DNA of 64,000 bases. Source: Gremmenia infestans. Taxonomy: Eukaryota; Ascomycota; Leotiomycetes; Helotiales; Hamatocanthoscyphaceae. Shown here in pieces: positions 24,022-34,698 of the stretch (position 1 is its first letter; every line of letters begins with the position of its first letter). Position numbers and translations under genes: made by a program. The stretch is from contig JAFEVB010000037.1 of the NCBI GenBank assembly GCA_032629725.1, forward strand, positions 186,001-250,000. Reading direction: 5' to 3'. A model generated the notes under the pieces. That model was not told where the DNA came from and did no database searches. It saw only the letters and a list, made by a program, of their open reading frames with translations.

Positions 24022-25670
24022 ATGCATTTCGTAACCCTCGCTATCGAGTTGCTGTTCGCTGTTCTGATCACAGCTGCACCACAACAACCTCCCTTCGGCA
24101 TCCCTCCTATCACGGAAGGATGGAGTCTGTGAGTATATCCCGCCGATATACGCCTTCATTTACCTCCTTCTCTGAAATTGATCTTCATTGCTCTTGATCT
24201 TTTATCCACCCTCGGTGGTATATTTCGAGACCGAAACCTCAGCTAACCATCGCTGTAGTGAATCGATGCCCAATCACATCGGCAAACTCTACCCCACCAA
24301 CGTTACCGGCACAAGTATGCAAATTCTCCAAACATTCAATCCGGCCATTCGTAATAGTTCTCGGATTTCAGGCTCCCGTTCCTCCGTCTTTGGGTATCTC
24401 GGGAGTTCTGAGGCCTGAGACTTATCCCGCATCCCCAAACCCCATCATGATCAAGCAATACTGACTCCAAGATCCTGCAGCCAACGGCACCATGTTCGTC
24501 ATTCCCATCAAATACGCCGATGAGAACTTGCCTTTCGATACAAAGAAGTGGCCAATTATCTGGTCTACTATCCACGAATTTTACCCCGCTTTGCCTGCTG
24601 GTACATACCCTGTATGTCACTTATTCTATATCTTTACTCCTAGATACCCACTGACTTTTTTCACAGCTCGTCATTCACGCCGCTCTGGACCATGATGTGG
24701 GCGAGGACGGGTACACTCGCATTCCAGACTTCCAGGTATTTTCATCCCAATTTCTTATACACCCCAACCCAGCTTGGCAGAAGGATTGAAACATCCGGGG
24801 GAGACATTTAGGGTCTCCAGTTCCAACTTCATTTTTGACTTCAAGGCCAACTAACAGTCGAAATCCAGTCGATTAATATTCTATACCCGTTCGTCGACTA
24901 CCTCCGTGATGGACGTACTAGCTTTACCTACACGAAGCACATCCTGGTGAGTGATACCCTCTTGTTCCAGTATTCCTCTAAATTGAAAAACCCCAATAAC
25001 ATTGATTGCATACAGATCACCGACTGGGACACATTTTCTCAGGGTGCCACGTTGGTGTACGGCAACATTCCTCACGCGGCCAAGTTCACTCCTGAACATG
25101 AAGCTTATCAAGCTCTGGCGACCCTGCCATTCTCCTCCCCTCTAGAACGCGGAACTTTCATGAACGCAGCTGTTGTGGAGGAAGGTTTCACGGGATCTGT
25201 ACATACGAGCGCTACGGTAATCGACGCTTTTCTTTGCTCCTCCTTAATTTCATACCGTTAGCATTCGCGCAGAGTCCTTCATCCTCTCGGCTCTCGCTCT
25301 ATATAAGACACATAGTACTAATGTTTTGCAGGATTACCACGGACGTGAGAGCATCCCATTGCACTTGTAAGTTGAAAATCCTCCATCATCGAACATATTC
25401 TAATAGCTATGTAGCTTCGTTAACATCACAAACCAATTCGTCTTTGCAGATCTTGAGGTGTGCCGTCATCAGCGTACCTTCTTCGACACCGCCCTTTCAG
25501 AGGGTATCAACAGGCCTAGGTCAATCCTGGGTAATGCTTCAATTCCTGCGCCGTGGGTTCCATCAGCAATGGACGCTTTGGGTGTGCATGGAATGAAGCT
25601 TGATTATGCTTTCACTGAGGATTGGAATATCTCGTGCAATGCTGCCCAGGGATTCCCAATTACTTATTGA
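24022..25670 (+). CDS. Secreted protein, uncharacterised ascomycete family, nine exons
   Basis: Exons 24022-24128, 24259-24314, 24358-24393, 24481-24611, 24667-24735, 24869-24946, 25016-25216, 25332-25366 and 25415-25670 keep one frame and give 322 residues. Residues 1-18 form a signal peptide ending ITAAP. Conserved-looking blocks are NGTMFVIPIKYADE, LVIHAALDHDVG, TRIPDF, YPFVDYLRDGRTSFTY and the end MKLDYAFTEDWNISC. Several N-X-S/T sites (NVT, NGT, NIT, NIS) fit secretion. I know the pattern from unannotated ascomycete secreted proteins but no biochemical role. The intron 24394-24480 is the weak point: it is 87 bp (a multiple of three) and contains an in-frame TGA. If it were retained, the protein would stop early. 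Confidence 0.78.
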
Positions 25671-26099
25671 GACAATCGAGTGAGGATCATATACGATGCA
25701 TGGGATTAATGAAAGTCATTGGCGTAAAAAAAATGAGATGCTTGTCAGCCAATGGTCTCTTGGGTGGTATCAGATAGTCTCGGGGCATATTCTCAACTAT
25801 AGCGGATTAATAGAGTCGTATTTAGATCCCTCAACTTTATCACGCACAGAACCTGCTGTGAACATAGGTGAGCAATCACAGATCAATGAAAGCTTCCCTC
25901 CAGAACCCCCTTTTCTGCTTCGTTCCTAAGCGAGAGTATAATCACATGACACGTGCCAATCTAATCAGTAATCATCCCGATTTAGCTAGCGAGCCGATTT
26001 ATAAGCTGACTTGGCTCTTCTAGTGCTTCTCAAAGAGCATCAATATGAGACTTTATCCTCTCCTCTTCTGTTAGAAGTTGGTTCATCAATATAATAAAA
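25671..26099. other. Intergenic, no gene seen
   Basis: This is 429 bp between two plus-strand genes. It probably contains the terminator of the secreted-protein gene and the promoter of the bZIP gene. Confidence 0.45.
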
Positions 26100-27830
26100 A
26101 TGGCTACTGAAGCCACCCCACGCCGGACGGTGAAATCAGCTGACAGAATCCGAAAGGGTCGAAGAGGCAGGCCGTTGAAGGATGCCAGTGGGGATGTCTC
26201 AGAGGTGAGAATCTGCAATCTTTAGTTATTGCATACCTGCTCTTCTACTTCAAACTCTTGCGATTATCAAGGCTCTGGTCATTATTGTCATAGAGTATCC
26301 GAAGGATGCATGCCTATCACATTATGGTACCATTTTCAGTTTCAACATCCTGTTCGGTTTCTAGAATCGAGGCTTTAACAGAAGTAACTGTACTAAAAAT
26401 CCTAATAGCAACGACGAGCACAAGTAAGACGTGCGCAAGAGACATTCCGTCGGCGAAAACAAGCCGCCACCGAGTCTCTTGAGCTGCGAGTTGTGTCTCT
26501 GGAAAATTGTGTTGAGCAGATCAGCAACGCATTCCTAGATTTCACCAACTCGATGTTCAAATCTAAGGCTCTGAAGGATAACAAGGAGCTAAGTCAAGAC
26601 CTGTTGGCTACAACATCCCGGGTTGTTGCTTTAGCGAGAATTGCAGCCCATGAATCGGAACACGAGGACTTTTCTGACGCTCACGACGTCTCTAATAACA
26701 TCATTTCTGCCACGGAAGACCTTCGGTCAATGGAGCCAGATCTCCAAGAAGCCAGTGGAGAGAGCGACGTTTTATCAGAACCAAGATCGAGTTTGGAAAC
26801 AGAGGGCGTCGGAAGGCTCGAAGTGAATAGCAACGAATTAGTTCAAATTCCCGAACAACAAGTACAAAGCCCAATGGAAGATTTCTCACCAACAGCAACC
26901 AATGCCTCTAGTCCACATTCTATCTTTGGAAATGGCTGGCTGGGTCGACGACCACGCATCGATGCGTTGAACTCTTTCCACGTCAGTTCTGACGAATACG
27001 CAATTCAAAATACTCTTGCACTGAAAATCCTTGAGACCACATTAAGACTCGGGTATCATGCTCTTGTGGGTGAAAATCTTGGCTTGACAAGACTTCAGAA
27101 GCCAATGTTTCGATGGGCATTATCGTTCCACAGCCGGGATGAACTGCTGTTCAACTTAAGGTGGTTTCTGGGACCAGGTCGGTCTAGTCTGCCAGTTCTT
27201 GGACAAGCAAGCTTTGGATTTGTCGATTCATACGTTTCTCCACAGAATTTCGATAGCTTCAACTTCGGCATTGGATCACCCAACGTCCTCAACCCTTTCG
27301 TCGATGTATCGGCCATTGCAGATGCTCATAAAAGCCCCATTTGGAGTAAATTTCTCAATGCTTTTGAGATAGAGAGCTACTTGAGGCAGATTGGGGCTTT
27401 TTACTTTGACCAGACTGTCATCAAGATGGCGATTCAAGCCCCGGAAGATCTACTCACCAATCTAGGAGCCCTTGAGAGCACCAGTGAGCTCTCGGCAGCT
27501 CATGGTCAGACGCTCCCAGTCGAAGAAATCGATGTGCCATCTCTGGAGCCAGACTTGGATTCGTCTTCAAGTGGCTTTGGGTCCCCAGCGGATGTGCCCA
27601 GAGTACCTTCCTCCGAATCGCCCGTCTACGACGTCTCAAAATCGACTGAGATATACGACGAACATCCCCTACCGCAGTCCTCCAAACGACAAGTCGCCAC
27701 TCTGAATGTGCCTCTCTTACTTCAGAACCTCGCAGAAATCTCCATGTGTCTTGGAACTGGTCCCGGCTTCCTCCAAAGAGATGTGGAGAAAGCTATTGTG
27801 TCGTCGGTAATGGAGATGACTGCTGCATAG
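26100..27830 (+). CDS. bZIP transcription factor
   Basis: Exon 1 (26100-26204, 35 codons) and exon 2 (26409-27830) join at phase 0 across a 204-bp intron to 508 residues. Exon 1 is basic (RIRKGRRGRPLKD). Exon 2 opens with the basic region QRRAQVRRAQETFRRRKQAA, which follows the fungal N/Q-x3-Q-x2-F/H-R-x-R pattern, and runs into a coiled-coil segment with heptad leucines/valines (LELRVVSLENCVEQI). An acidic serine-rich region and a C-terminal domain of unknown fold follow (LETTLRLGYHALVGE, FRWALSFHSRDEL). It should act in the nucleus as a dimeric DNA-binding regulator; its targets are unknown. The DNA-binding region begins exactly at the splice junction, so retention of the intron would remove it. 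Confidence 0.87.
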
Positions 27831-28345
27831 GCGTCATATTGGTGTCGTTTTCTTCCCTAGTTCGATATACCTTTGCATCTGGAGCACATCTGGCGTAAAA
27901 TAGGGAATAGGAGTAGTGGATGCTGACTTTGAGTTGGGGGTGTTCGGGGGTGGTATTTGTTTTGGGCAAAAAAGTGTGGGAAAAGGCTATACAATGCTAG
28001 TTGGCGTTGAATTGGCAGATATGGACTCTTTCTTCGAGTTGATTGGGAAGGAAAGCGGATTGACGCGCAAGTTTCTGCTTTTGGAACCCCTCGTGAACTT
28101 GGCTATTCGGGTTTCACATACCTACTGGAATGCTTGGGTTCGAGCTTAGAATCTCTCTAGTTCGTAAGCCTGAAACTACAATCATCACTTTACAATCAAA
28201 AGCGTATTTGAAATTATATACGTGAATTAAAGAGGGTCTCATAAAAAAACATCCAACTCTTATTACGCAAATCGACCCCAACTCAACTCAACTCAACCAA
28301 AATACCACTTCATCTACAACAGTACAGAGCACAACACCATCAAGC
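27831..28345. other. Intergenic, no gene seen
   Basis: This 515-bp gap contains the 3' end of the bZIP gene and the presumed upstream region of the broken secreted-protein gene. A 77-codon ORF at 27916-28149 has no recognisable features. Confidence 0.4.
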
Positions 28346-28790
28346 ATGCACTCCACATTTGCATCATTCTTTTCGTCCTCTCATCCGCCTCCGCGCGAAT
28401 CGTCGGCATCTCCGCACCTACCACCCTTGCCCTAGGCCGACCATTCGACGTCTCCAAGACTGAATCTAGACCATCCACGACGTTGCCGTCGCCTTCAGTA
28501 ATACCACCAAAGATGATTACCCGTATTCACTCCATGATTGCAAGCTACTACCAAGGTCCCTCGGAACCCAACCTCACCTCCCCGATCACCTTCACTTCTA
28601 CTGTCGACATGAATACCCCGCTTAGATCCTCGCTCTTGTCGGCTAGTCTGATGAGCCTGTATGGTGCTACTAGCGAAACTATTCTGTGGAACTGGTATGC
28701 ATGTTTTTATATCCATTTGCTGAATCTTTTGAGCGGAGCTGGGAGCTCGAGCTCGGATTTCTCCAAAATCCCCTGGTTTTGATATGCTGG
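28346..28790 (+). pseudogene. Small secreted protein, NIS1-like (tentative), frameshifted
   Basis: A signal-peptide-like hydrophobic run (around 28357-28395) and the motif RIVGISAP lie in the frame of position 28348, but the only nearby ATG (28346) is in another frame. The same frame resumes a family-like stretch at about 28537-28690 (SYYQGPSEPNLTSPITF, LMSLYGA). Between about 28473 and 28535 the family-like residues (DVAVAF) are in the third frame. At least three frame changes are therefore needed, which points to a decayed gene rather than introns, since no GT-AG pairs fit. A GTATGC donor follows at 28695 with no clear last exon. NIS1-type proteins are secreted fungal effectors with an immunoglobulin-like fold; this assignment rests on recalled pattern only. 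Confidence 0.5.
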
Positions 28791-29148
28791 TTCTTGGATA
28801 GGAACGCGATGGTCCTGGTTGTCCGGCTTGCTAGGTAGCGTTTGAGAGCAAAGCGCTGATGGGTTGGGGAGGCTTGATGAAGTGGCGACTTGCATTGCTA
28901 TGAAATTTGGAAAGGGAGTGTTTGAGGGCTGGTATGGCATGATCTTTCTAAGTGCGTGGGATTGAAAGAAATGCGACAACAGACATACTGTATTGGGGGT
29001 ATATAAGTGTTTTCAAATTCCAACGGTGTAGGACGCATTTTCAAAAATGCGAGATTTTACAAGAGCATGGGTATCTTTAATCCAGTCCATTCTCCTCGTC
29101 AAGACCGAAATACCCCAGGGTAATCTGGTCAAATTAATAAAGACCTCC
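28791..29148. other. Intergenic, no gene seen
   Basis: This 358-bp gap lies between the broken secreted-protein gene and the 3' end of the FMN oxidase gene. No supported feature was found. Confidence 0.4.
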
Positions 29149-30705
29149 TTAATTAGATGATTTGACATCCCCAGGATACTGGCACCTTCGAACCATAGAC
29201 ATATTGCATCCCTCAACATTCGCAATCCCGGAAAGTCCCATTGACTGATCAAGGTCAGCCAAGATCCCTTGCAAGACTTGCTTTGCTCCTTGCTATGCAT
29301 TTTTAGCTTCAATCAACTCTCAACATTGCAATCATTCAACTCACCTTTCCTCCAACAGCGAGGCCGTAAATTGCAGGTCTCCCTACTAAAACAGCCTTCG
29401 CGCCCAGGGATAGAGCTTTGATGATGTCGACTCCGGTCCGGATACCACTGTCGAAGAGAACAGTCAACTTGTCTCCAACCGCCTCAACAATCTCAGGGAG
29501 CATCTCTAAGGATCCAACTGCGCCATCGAGTTGCCGTCCTAAGAAGAATTAGCAGTTTTAGTAAAAGTTTTGGTGTGTTTGGGGGTGTGTTGACCTCCGT
29601 GATTCGAGACAATTATGCCATCCACGCCATGTTCCACGGCTAGCCGTGCATCATCTGGATGCTTGCGAAGTGTCAACACCGTCTCAGGATCTCGTTTCTA
29701 CACCGGAAACTTACTTGTATTCCTTTCAACACAATCGGGCCACCCCAATGCTTCTTCAGCAATGCAATATCCTCCCATGTATGAGCCGCACCAGAAAACA
29801 CATCCCCAATCCATTCCTCCGAGGCTTTTACGATTTCCTGTTCGGGGGTAGCTCCATATTTTTTCTGGAAATGCTGTCTGAATACCGGATCGCCCCATCC
29901 AATCTTGTTCCCAATACCCTTGAAGAACGGCACGTAAGCATGGTCCAGGTCTGCAGGTCTCCACGCCAGTGCCCACGTATCCAAAGTAACAACCAATACT
30001 TTGAAGCCGCTGTCCCTGGCTCGGTTGAGGAGGGAGATTGTATATGCGTCCGTCTGAGGCCAATACAGCTGGAACCAGCGCGGCCCATTGTCACTTGCTT
30101 TGGCTACTTCTTCAATGGATGAGGTGGATGCTGTGCTGAGGATGTATGGAACGCCAATTTCGGCGCACACTTCTGACAATCCGGTTTCTGCATCCTCGTG
30201 GAAGATTGACTGGACGCCCACCGGAGCCATGAGGACCGGGGTTTCTATACGAAGCAGAGAGTGTTAGATTTTAGCATATATAGACACCAACGTATTCGTG
30301 CTGAGAGCTTTGAACATCTTACCATACGTTTCCCCAAACAGCTCCACGCTTAAATCTCTATGAGACGTTGCTCGAAGCATCCTCGGAACCAGTTTCCATT
30401 GCCGAAAAGCCAATCTGTTGGCATCCATAGTAGCTCTTTCACCGGCACCCCCAGCGACATAGTTAAAGGCCGTTGGTTTCAGTGTGGATTTTGCTTGCTC
30501 CTCGAGCTTATTTGGATCAGTGGTGACCACGGGGAGGCGATTGTGAAACATGCCAGCTAGCAATTGATAGTAATTATTCTACAAACACTATGCACACATA
30601 CTCCGTACCTCGGTATACTTCATTTTGGAATGCCCCATATTTGCGTTGCCTGTCATTAGTTGCCTGCACTGATTGGGGTATTTGTTTGTCAGTTGTGGAA
30701 GACAT
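29149..30705 (-). CDS. FMN-dependent 2-hydroxyacid oxidase (lactate 2-monooxygenase-like)
   Basis: Six exons (30609-30705, 30323-30556, 29715-30244, 29595-29661, 29345-29538, 29149-29292) keep frame and give 421 residues, a normal length for the family. Features in order: FNYVAGGAGERATMD (N-terminal FMN contacts), MAPVGVQ, FQLYWPQTD, VLVVTLDTWALAWRPADLD with the extended loop typical of lactate 2-monooxygenases, VLKGIQHPDDA, and the active-site histidine His308 in SNHGGRQLDGA. The phosphate-binding DSGIRTG and VLVGRPAIYGLAVGG come next, then the family C-terminus MGLSG...YPGD. The enzyme should oxidise an L-2-hydroxyacid using FMN. There is no cytochrome b5 domain, so it is not a cytochrome b2-type lactate dehydrogenase. 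No mitochondrial presequence or PTS1 is evident, so it is probably cytosolic. Confidence 0.92.
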
Positions 30706-31497
30706 TGTGGTCAACTGAAGAGGCGCTCGAGAGTCTCAGCTGACGGGATTTAATGCTGTGAGGGAGGGGATTCTGAGGACGAGGAGACAATGATGGATCG
30801 AGGATGCAATCATGCACACCTGACTTGAATGCCCGAACTCTACATGCAAGTGATAGATGCCGAGGTGTGCGCCCGCAGATTATTACTACCTCGGAGGCAT
30901 TGCCAGTCACTTCCCCCAATGACAAGGCGTCTCTGCCAAGGGGAAAACGGGTACTTTTGAGGGGAAAGAGTATCTACTTCTAGCCCTTAAACTTTCTTTG
31001 TGTGAGGTGCGATACTTTACATAGTACATGTACTACCGGAAGTGAATAGTGCAAGTCTGAAGATCACTATGGAGGGGGGATCCTTCAACATAATCACGCA
31101 GTAGATAACTGCAGCGGCAATTAATTGCTGTAACGAGGGCATTTTACAGACCTAGCAACCTAATGGCACCATATAATGATACTAAAAGACGCTTAGAGTC
31201 TTGGAAAGGTAAATGAAGCTTAAGTCAAGTTACATGTTCAAAGTCGGAGATAAGACTACCCCGCAAATACCCCGCGATAGATGACGGAATGATTCATTTT
31301 GGCACCCCTTGTACACCACGAACCCATTTGAAATGAGGGTGGAATTCACACCAAGAATGTGGCAATACCCCCGCTTCTCGGACTTATATTATCATCAAGC
31401 CGTCCCGTTTGCTCCCTGAAACCTAAAAGGCACCTCGTTCAGCAGCATTGCTACTCCGTATTGCACCCACATCACATTTAATTAACATATTGCAAGA
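30706..31497. promoter_or_regulatory. Divergent intergenic region, FMN oxidase / alcohol dehydrogenase
   Basis: This 792-bp gap separates two divergently transcribed oxidoreductase genes and presumably contains both promoters. Sharing it would allow co-regulation (inference). Confidence 0.4.
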
Positions 31498-33430
31498 ATG
31501 GCTACAGCAGAGACACAAAGGTCATTTGATATCCCCAAGAAGTACAAGGCTGTCATTTACGATAAGCCTGGAACTCTTTCTACCAAGATCGAAGAGCTGG
31601 ATACTCCCGAGCCCGGAGCTGGCGATGTGCTTATTCGAATGTGAGTGGAGCTGGAGTCTTTGTACGAAGAGAAGAGTCCGCCATTGGACGCTGACTAACC
31701 CTACTAATCTTCTCTAGAACGCATTCTGGAGTCTGCCATTCGGACCTAGGGGTGATGGAGAACACCTGGCGTGGCCGTAAGAATTGAGTATCATCCCAAA
31801 CAGAAAGTGTTGGGAACTAATAGAACAGTGCCTTATCCTACACAGCCAGGCCAGGTTGGTGGTCACGAGGGAGTTGGAATTGTCCACAAACTCGGCCCTG
31901 GTGCTGAAAATGGCCGAGTTAAAGTTGGCGACCGCGTCGGGATCAAGGTATGATGTTTTACTGATATTTTGATAACTGTAGGTAGACTGACATTCGTAGT
32001 GGATTGCCTACGCATGTAAGATCATCGGGCATCTCATTTACTTCTTATCTGGCATGTTTTGGGAGTTGTGAGGAGCGTCTTTTCCAGGCACCCAAAGATC
32101 TTCTCATGGTTTGACTCATTGATCCGTACTGCTGAATATTTGCCCGGAAAGACCGAGCTAATTTCCCGTTCTTCGCAGGTGGTGCATGCCCCCCTTGTAT
32201 GGAAGGAAAAGATGGCGTATGCTTCGTGAGTGTAATAAGAGTCATATATTGATGCCCACCTAATTTTCTCTTGGAATTAGAACCAGAAGATCTCAGGCTA
32301 CTATTGTAAGTTGACCCCTTGCCTTTGCAGCTGTGAAGGTCGAGTTCTGACCCAGTCATAGACCCAGGGACTTTTCAGCAATACGCCCTGGCTCCTGCTA
32401 ACTACGTCACGCCGATTCCGGATGCCTTGAGTTCTGAAGATGCTGCTCCTATGCTTTGCGCTGGAGTCACCACGTAAGTTTCCCCTTTAAAAGTCTAAGC
32501 CTCGTCGTCGATTCTGGGGTCGCAGGTTGGGCCGCATGAAATGGCAGAACGCTCAAATTTGTCCCACTTTAGGTACTCGGCCTTGCGAAAATCAGACGCA
32601 AAAAGCGGACAATGGGTTGTAATTGGTACGGTGTACTCCGTAAGATCTGAACAAACGTTTGACTGACGCATTTCATAGTTGGGGCTGGAGGTGGTCTAGT
32701 TAGCCCCCCTTTTACGCACGGTTGCCAAGACTGACCACGTGACTTTTAGGGCCATCTTGCTACGCAGATAGGTGCTCGTGGTATGGCTTTACGTATCATT
32801 GGTATTGATCATGGAAGCAAGGAGGACCTTGTTAAGTCTTGTGGGGCTGAGGTCTTTCTCGATATCACTAAATATGATGAAAACACCATCGCCGGAGAAG
32901 TCAAGAAAGCAACGGGAGGCCTCGGAGCTTCTGCCGTGATCGTTTGCACGGCCTCCAATAAAGCATATGCCCAAGCTCTTGACTTTCTGAGATTCGGAGG
33001 AACACTTGTATGCGTCGGTACGTGCCGGGCAATTTGTGAAATGTCATCTCTGTAACGGATCCTACCTCGGGAGGCAGTATTAACTCGACCCTAGGAATGC
33101 CAGAAGGAGACTCCCAACCAATTGCAAAAGCATACCCGGCTGCCATGGTAAGGCACCTGGAAGATACAGCGGAACATCTTTAACGTTTCATAGGTTGCAA
33201 TGGAGCATAATATTAAGGGATCGGCAGTGGGAAACCAGCGTGAAGCAATGGAAGTAAGGAGCTTCTCCCACTTCGCTCCTCCTTACTTACACAAATAGGT
33301 CCTCGATATGGCCGCGCGCGGCATCGTAAAGACGCATCTTCGAATAGAGAAGATGGACAATTTGACAGAAGTCTTCCAACAGATGTCAGAAGGGAAAATG
33401 CGAGGAAGAGTAGTGCTAGACCTCCAATAA
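31498..33430 (+). CDS. Zinc-dependent alcohol dehydrogenase, 13 exons
   Basis: Exons: 31498-31640, 31718-31776, 31829-31947, 32000-32015, 32179-32225, 32281-32305, 32362-32473, 32573-32625, 32679-32698, 32750-33017, 33095-33147, 33194-33253 and 33299-33430. Together they make 1107 bp, 368 residues, one frame. It is a medium-chain dehydrogenase of the fungal ADH1 type: catalytic zinc ligands C54 (GVCHSDLG) and H80-E81 (GGHEGVG), structural zinc loop CX2CX2CX7C (CGACPPCMEGKDGVC), Rossmann motif GAGGGLGHLA, then GIDHGSKEDLVKSCGAE. It should interconvert alcohols and aldehydes with NAD(H). The N-terminus has no targeting signal. Exons of 16, 20 and 25 bp are unusually small but are required by the conserved protein. 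The intron after 32698 uses the weak donor GTTAGC. Confidence 0.9.
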
Positions 33431-34698
33431 GAGTTCAGCAAAGACTTTTGTGTACGGTGTGTAATAGGGGAAGTGTGAAAAAATGCGGCTAAGGCAAATG
33501 AGCAGGCGAGTTTAGGGCTGAAGAATAGAACAAGTTTGAGGTTAAATGCAGTCAACATGTGAAACTTCTGAGGCGTCTGCCTTCCAATAGTAGAACTAAA
33601 CATTGACCAATCTTCGGCTAGAAGTGCGTCTCAAAAATATCCGAAAGACAGTGATGACCCTGGCCCCTGTTCCCGAGACTACACCGGATCGGACTTTCGA
33701 CAACGTTTCGGTATGATTCCGTGAGATACTTCAACGGCTCTGGGGTATATACGAGATAAGAGAATCACATTCATCCAATGCTTGTCCATAGGAAGCATTT
33801 TCGCTTCTTGGTGGCGAATGTACGGCGCAGGACAGCATGTCGGAAATGCGGCTGAAGTTGGATTTTGGAGTTGCTGTGATCACTGGACACATATTGCAGC
33901 CAAGACCCATCCTCTTGCAAAATGAGAGAAGAAATACTACTTGGTAACTCGGCGTATGATTTGTCAGAAGGAGCCATATAGCCATATGAATTAGCTTTAT
34001 TAGTAGGACTCGGTGTGATTGTGGACTGTAGGACGACATTAGAGGAGAGATGGAAAGTTGGGAGGAGATGGGGGAGATGGAGGAGATGTTTTCTGACTCT
34101 GTTCATACCTACCTAGGTGATTCCGCCGTTAATTTCACACAGAGATAAATGAAGCAGAGAATAGGAGGTGGAAGACATGGTTCGGTAGCTAACAGTTCAA
34201 AGCAATTTCACGTATGTTGTGAAATGGTTGAAAAGGTCGATAAAACGGTCGTCGAGCTGGATCTGAAGGTCTTCTCCAAGTCAGCCCTGGTAGCCTGTCC
34301 CACATAAATCCTACCAATCGCATCACGCCCTGCGCTTGTGGGAAGCGAGGACTTCGCCACAGCCTGGCGTTCTGGCATTACCACTTCCCCGCTACATCAC
34401 TTCCAACGACACTATATTAGACAGTCATCTATTCTGATTGCCTTGCTCATTCCAGCCGACCTGCCTCGAGACCATGAACACCGTGTGCGACCTTCAAAGA
34501 GGCCTTTCTACTATGCTAAGCGCGGTTGGAACGGAAGGCTGAGTCCTCTCCGTGTTGTAAACCTTTTGGACTGACAGTCATCGGATGCCATTGTGATAGG
34601 CAGAATAACGAAGTTATCATAGAAGTACTCCCTATATAAATCAGACAACCCCAGCGCAATGGAGCCAGCTATCTCGATCCAAGGGGGTTTTGATCCTC
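33431..34698. other. Intergenic region with an unassigned minus-strand ORF
   Basis: A 111-codon ATG ORF (complement of 33771-34106) has a protein-like middle section (SYGYMAPSDKSYAELP, ILQEDGSWLQYVSSDH). I recognise no family and see no matching exons, so I leave it uncalled; it could be a fragment of a lost gene. Otherwise the region seems non-coding. Confidence 0.35.
34633..34640 (+). promoter_or_regulatory. Possible TATA element
   Basis: TATATAAA stands 66 bp upstream of the ATG at 34699, a plausible distance for a fungal core promoter. It is supported by sequence and position only. Confidence 0.35.
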
